Positions 15,522 through 16,351 of a DNA stretch of 16,351 nt are shown piece by piece. Under the pieces are notes generated by a model. The model had not been told where the DNA came from. It was given only the letters and a program-made list of their open reading frames with translations, and made no database searches. This DNA comes from Bacteroidetes bacterium UBA6063 (GTDB lineage Bacteria; Bacteroidota; Bacteroidia; NS11-12g; UBA9320), in assembly GCA_002428905.1 (NCBI GenBank), contig DIYD01000138.1, forward strand, positions 1-16,351. Reading direction: 5' to 3'. Numbering within the stretch: position 1 is the first letter of the stretch; every line of letters starts with the position of its first letter. The position numbers were made by a program, and so were the translations under genes.

Positions 15522-15872
15522 ATGAAAAAATATAACATCGAAGATCGATTAATCGAGTTCGCAGGTGAAGTAATTCTGTTAACTAAAACGCCTTCTAAAG
15601 ACTACGCACAGGACTATCTGAATAAACAACTCATCCGTTCCAGTACCTCCTCTGCTCTCAACTTTGCTGAATCTCAAGGTAGTTTGTCGAATAAGGATTA
15701 TGTCAATAAGGTATCCATATGTCTGAAAGAGCTTAAAGAGTGTTTGGTAAACCTAAAAATCCAACAATATATTGGCACTTCGAATACCGTTATTAAAAGT
15801 CTACAAACTGAGAACGTAGAACTCATAAAAATTGCACGAACACTAATCAAGAACAGGTTAAATAAGGCTTAA
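15522..15872 (+). CDS. Four-helix-bundle protein of the 23S rRNA intervening-sequence (IVS) family
   Basis: This is a 116-aa all-helical protein of the size typical for the family. It shows the usual pattern: 'DRLIEFAGEVILLTK' (helix 1), 'YLNKQLIRSSTSSALNFAES' (helix 2 with the R-S/T-S-x-S-x-x-N-x-x-E signature), 'NKVSICLKELKECLVNLKI' (helix 3) and a C-terminal helix to 'IKNRLNKA'. Members were first found encoded inside intervening sequences of bacterial 23S rRNA genes and are widespread in Bacteroidota. Their molecular role is not established, though basic members are thought to bind nucleic acid. Here the gene lies between two meta-cleavage genes, has its own -7 box, and is framed by inverted repeats at 15454-15479 and 15899-15924. 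It appears to be inserted and unrelated to the catabolic pathway. Confidence 0.88.
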   Translation: MKKYNIEDRLIEFAGEVILLTKTPSKDYAQDYLNKQLIRSSTSSALNFAESQGSLSNKDYVNKVSICLKELKECLVNLKIQQYIGTSNTVIKSLQTENVELIKIARTLIKNRLNKA

Positions 15873-15898
15873 CTAGTATTATTGCACTGGAATTCAAC

Positions 15899-15924
15899 TT
15901 CAAACTCAATTTAGACTTCGACTT
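15899..15924 (-). repeat. Right arm of imperfect inverted repeat bounding the four-helix-bundle element
   Basis: This arm pairs with 15454-15479 (19 of 26 identical as reverse complement). It ends 2 nt before the ATG of the acetaldehyde dehydrogenase gene, so the two arms mark out almost exactly the space between hydratase stop and dehydrogenase start. In a transcript they could form a long stem holding the four-helix-bundle gene in its loop. Confidence 0.6.
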
Positions 15925-15926
15925 AA

Positions 15927-16351
15927 ATGGTACAGGCCGCAATAATCGGTTCCGGGAATATTGGAACAGACTTGATGATTAAGATATTGAGAACATCTGA
16001 GGTGTTGGAAATGTCTGTAATGGTTGGAATTGATCCGGAATCGGATGGGTTAGCCAGAGCTAAACGTATGGGGGTCGCAACGACTCACGAAGGAATTGAT
16101 GGTCTGATAAAAATGCAGGAATGGTCAGATATCGCGGTTGTGTTTGATGCTACCTCTGCAAAAGCACACCACTACAACTACGATAAAATAAAAGCCTTCT
16201 CGGGTAAAAAAGTCGTGGATTTAACTCCGGCTTCCATTGGTCCATACTTGATACCACCTGTAAATATGCATGAGCACTTAGACGTGCCCAATGTAAACAT
16301 GGTCACTTGTGGCGGACAGGCAACCATACCGATGGTAGCTGCCGTGAATCG
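15927..16351 (+). CDS. Acetaldehyde dehydrogenase (acetylating), 5' part only
   Basis: From ATG 15927 the frame stays open to the end of the window, giving 141 N-terminal residues of a protein normally about 300 aa long. It matches the DmpF/MhpF type: 'AAIIGSGNIGTDLMIKIL' (4-21) is the NAD-binding Rossmann loop GxGxxG, 'VVFDATSAKAH' and 'VVDLTPASIGPY' follow as expected, and 'NMVTCGGQATIPMV' (124-137) carries the catalytic Cys128. The enzyme turns acetaldehyde, NAD and CoA into acetyl-CoA and NADH, usually in complex with 4-hydroxy-2-oxovalerate aldolase, whose gene would be expected downstream outside the window. It completes the reaction chain begun by the hydratase upstream. The four-helix-bundle element separates the two genes by 473 bp, so it may now depend on readthrough or on its own promoter. 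Confidence 0.92.
   Translation, partial: MVQAAIIGSGNIGTDLMIKILRTSEVLEMSVMVGIDPESDGLARAKRMGVATTHEGIDGLIKMQEWSDIAVVFDATSAKAHHYNYDKIKAFSGKKVVDLTPASIGPYLIPPVNMHEHLDVPNVNMVTCGGQATIPMVAAVN

Overview
The window comes from a Bacteroidota chromosome, most likely a marine member of the order Flavobacteriales. The evidence is a secreted protein with the type B gliding-motility C-terminal domain of the type IX secretion system (T9SS), PorP/SprF- and PorV/PorQ-family outer-membrane proteins, a MoxR/SurA/PpiC chaperone cluster of the kind found in this phylum, and Bacteroidota-type -7 promoter boxes (TAnnTTTG) ahead of several genes. GC content looks moderate and even. No rRNA, tRNA or CRISPR array was seen.

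Layout. (1) 1-2834, plus strand: the 3' end of a large T9SS-secreted PKD/Ig-repeat protein, then 5 nt later a PorP/SprF-type protein carrying an extra coiled coil and a C-terminal SPOR domain. (2) About 2835-4743: a small islet with an unrecognised 188-aa gene and a convergent orphan tyrosine recombinase. (3) 4744-9910, minus strand: an operon reading ppiC-like foldase (two parvulin domains), a SurA-N-like lipoprotein, a SurA-like foldase, then a MoxR AAA+ ATPase. The first three genes abut or overlap, and both downstream foldase genes start with TTG. (4) About 10104-12433, plus strand: a Tat-signal class V aminotransferase coupled by a GTGA overlap to a MenE-like acyl-CoA ligase. (5) 12413-14583, minus strand: a PorV/PorQ-family outer-membrane barrel coupled by an ATGA overlap to an NHL-repeat lipoprotein. 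(6) 14677-16351, plus strand: 2-oxopent-4-enoate hydratase and acetylating acetaldehyde dehydrogenase (cut by the window edge), both from the lower meta-cleavage pathway. A 23S-IVS-type four-helix-bundle gene sits between them, bracketed by imperfect inverted repeats.

How the parts work together. Much of the window concerns the cell envelope: a T9SS-exported surface protein with a likely dedicated PorP/SprF partner, a second T9SS-type barrel with a lipoprotein partner, and a periplasmic folding operon that could serve outer-membrane protein biogenesis. The rest is menaquinone-type ligase chemistry, an exported PLP enzyme, and the tail of an aromatic or tryptophan catabolic route that yields pyruvate and acetyl-CoA. 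The best candidate for something little described is the inverted-repeat-bounded four-helix-bundle element placed exactly between two catabolic genes. Next are the PorP-SPOR fusion and the Tat-lipoprotein aminotransferase/MenE pair.
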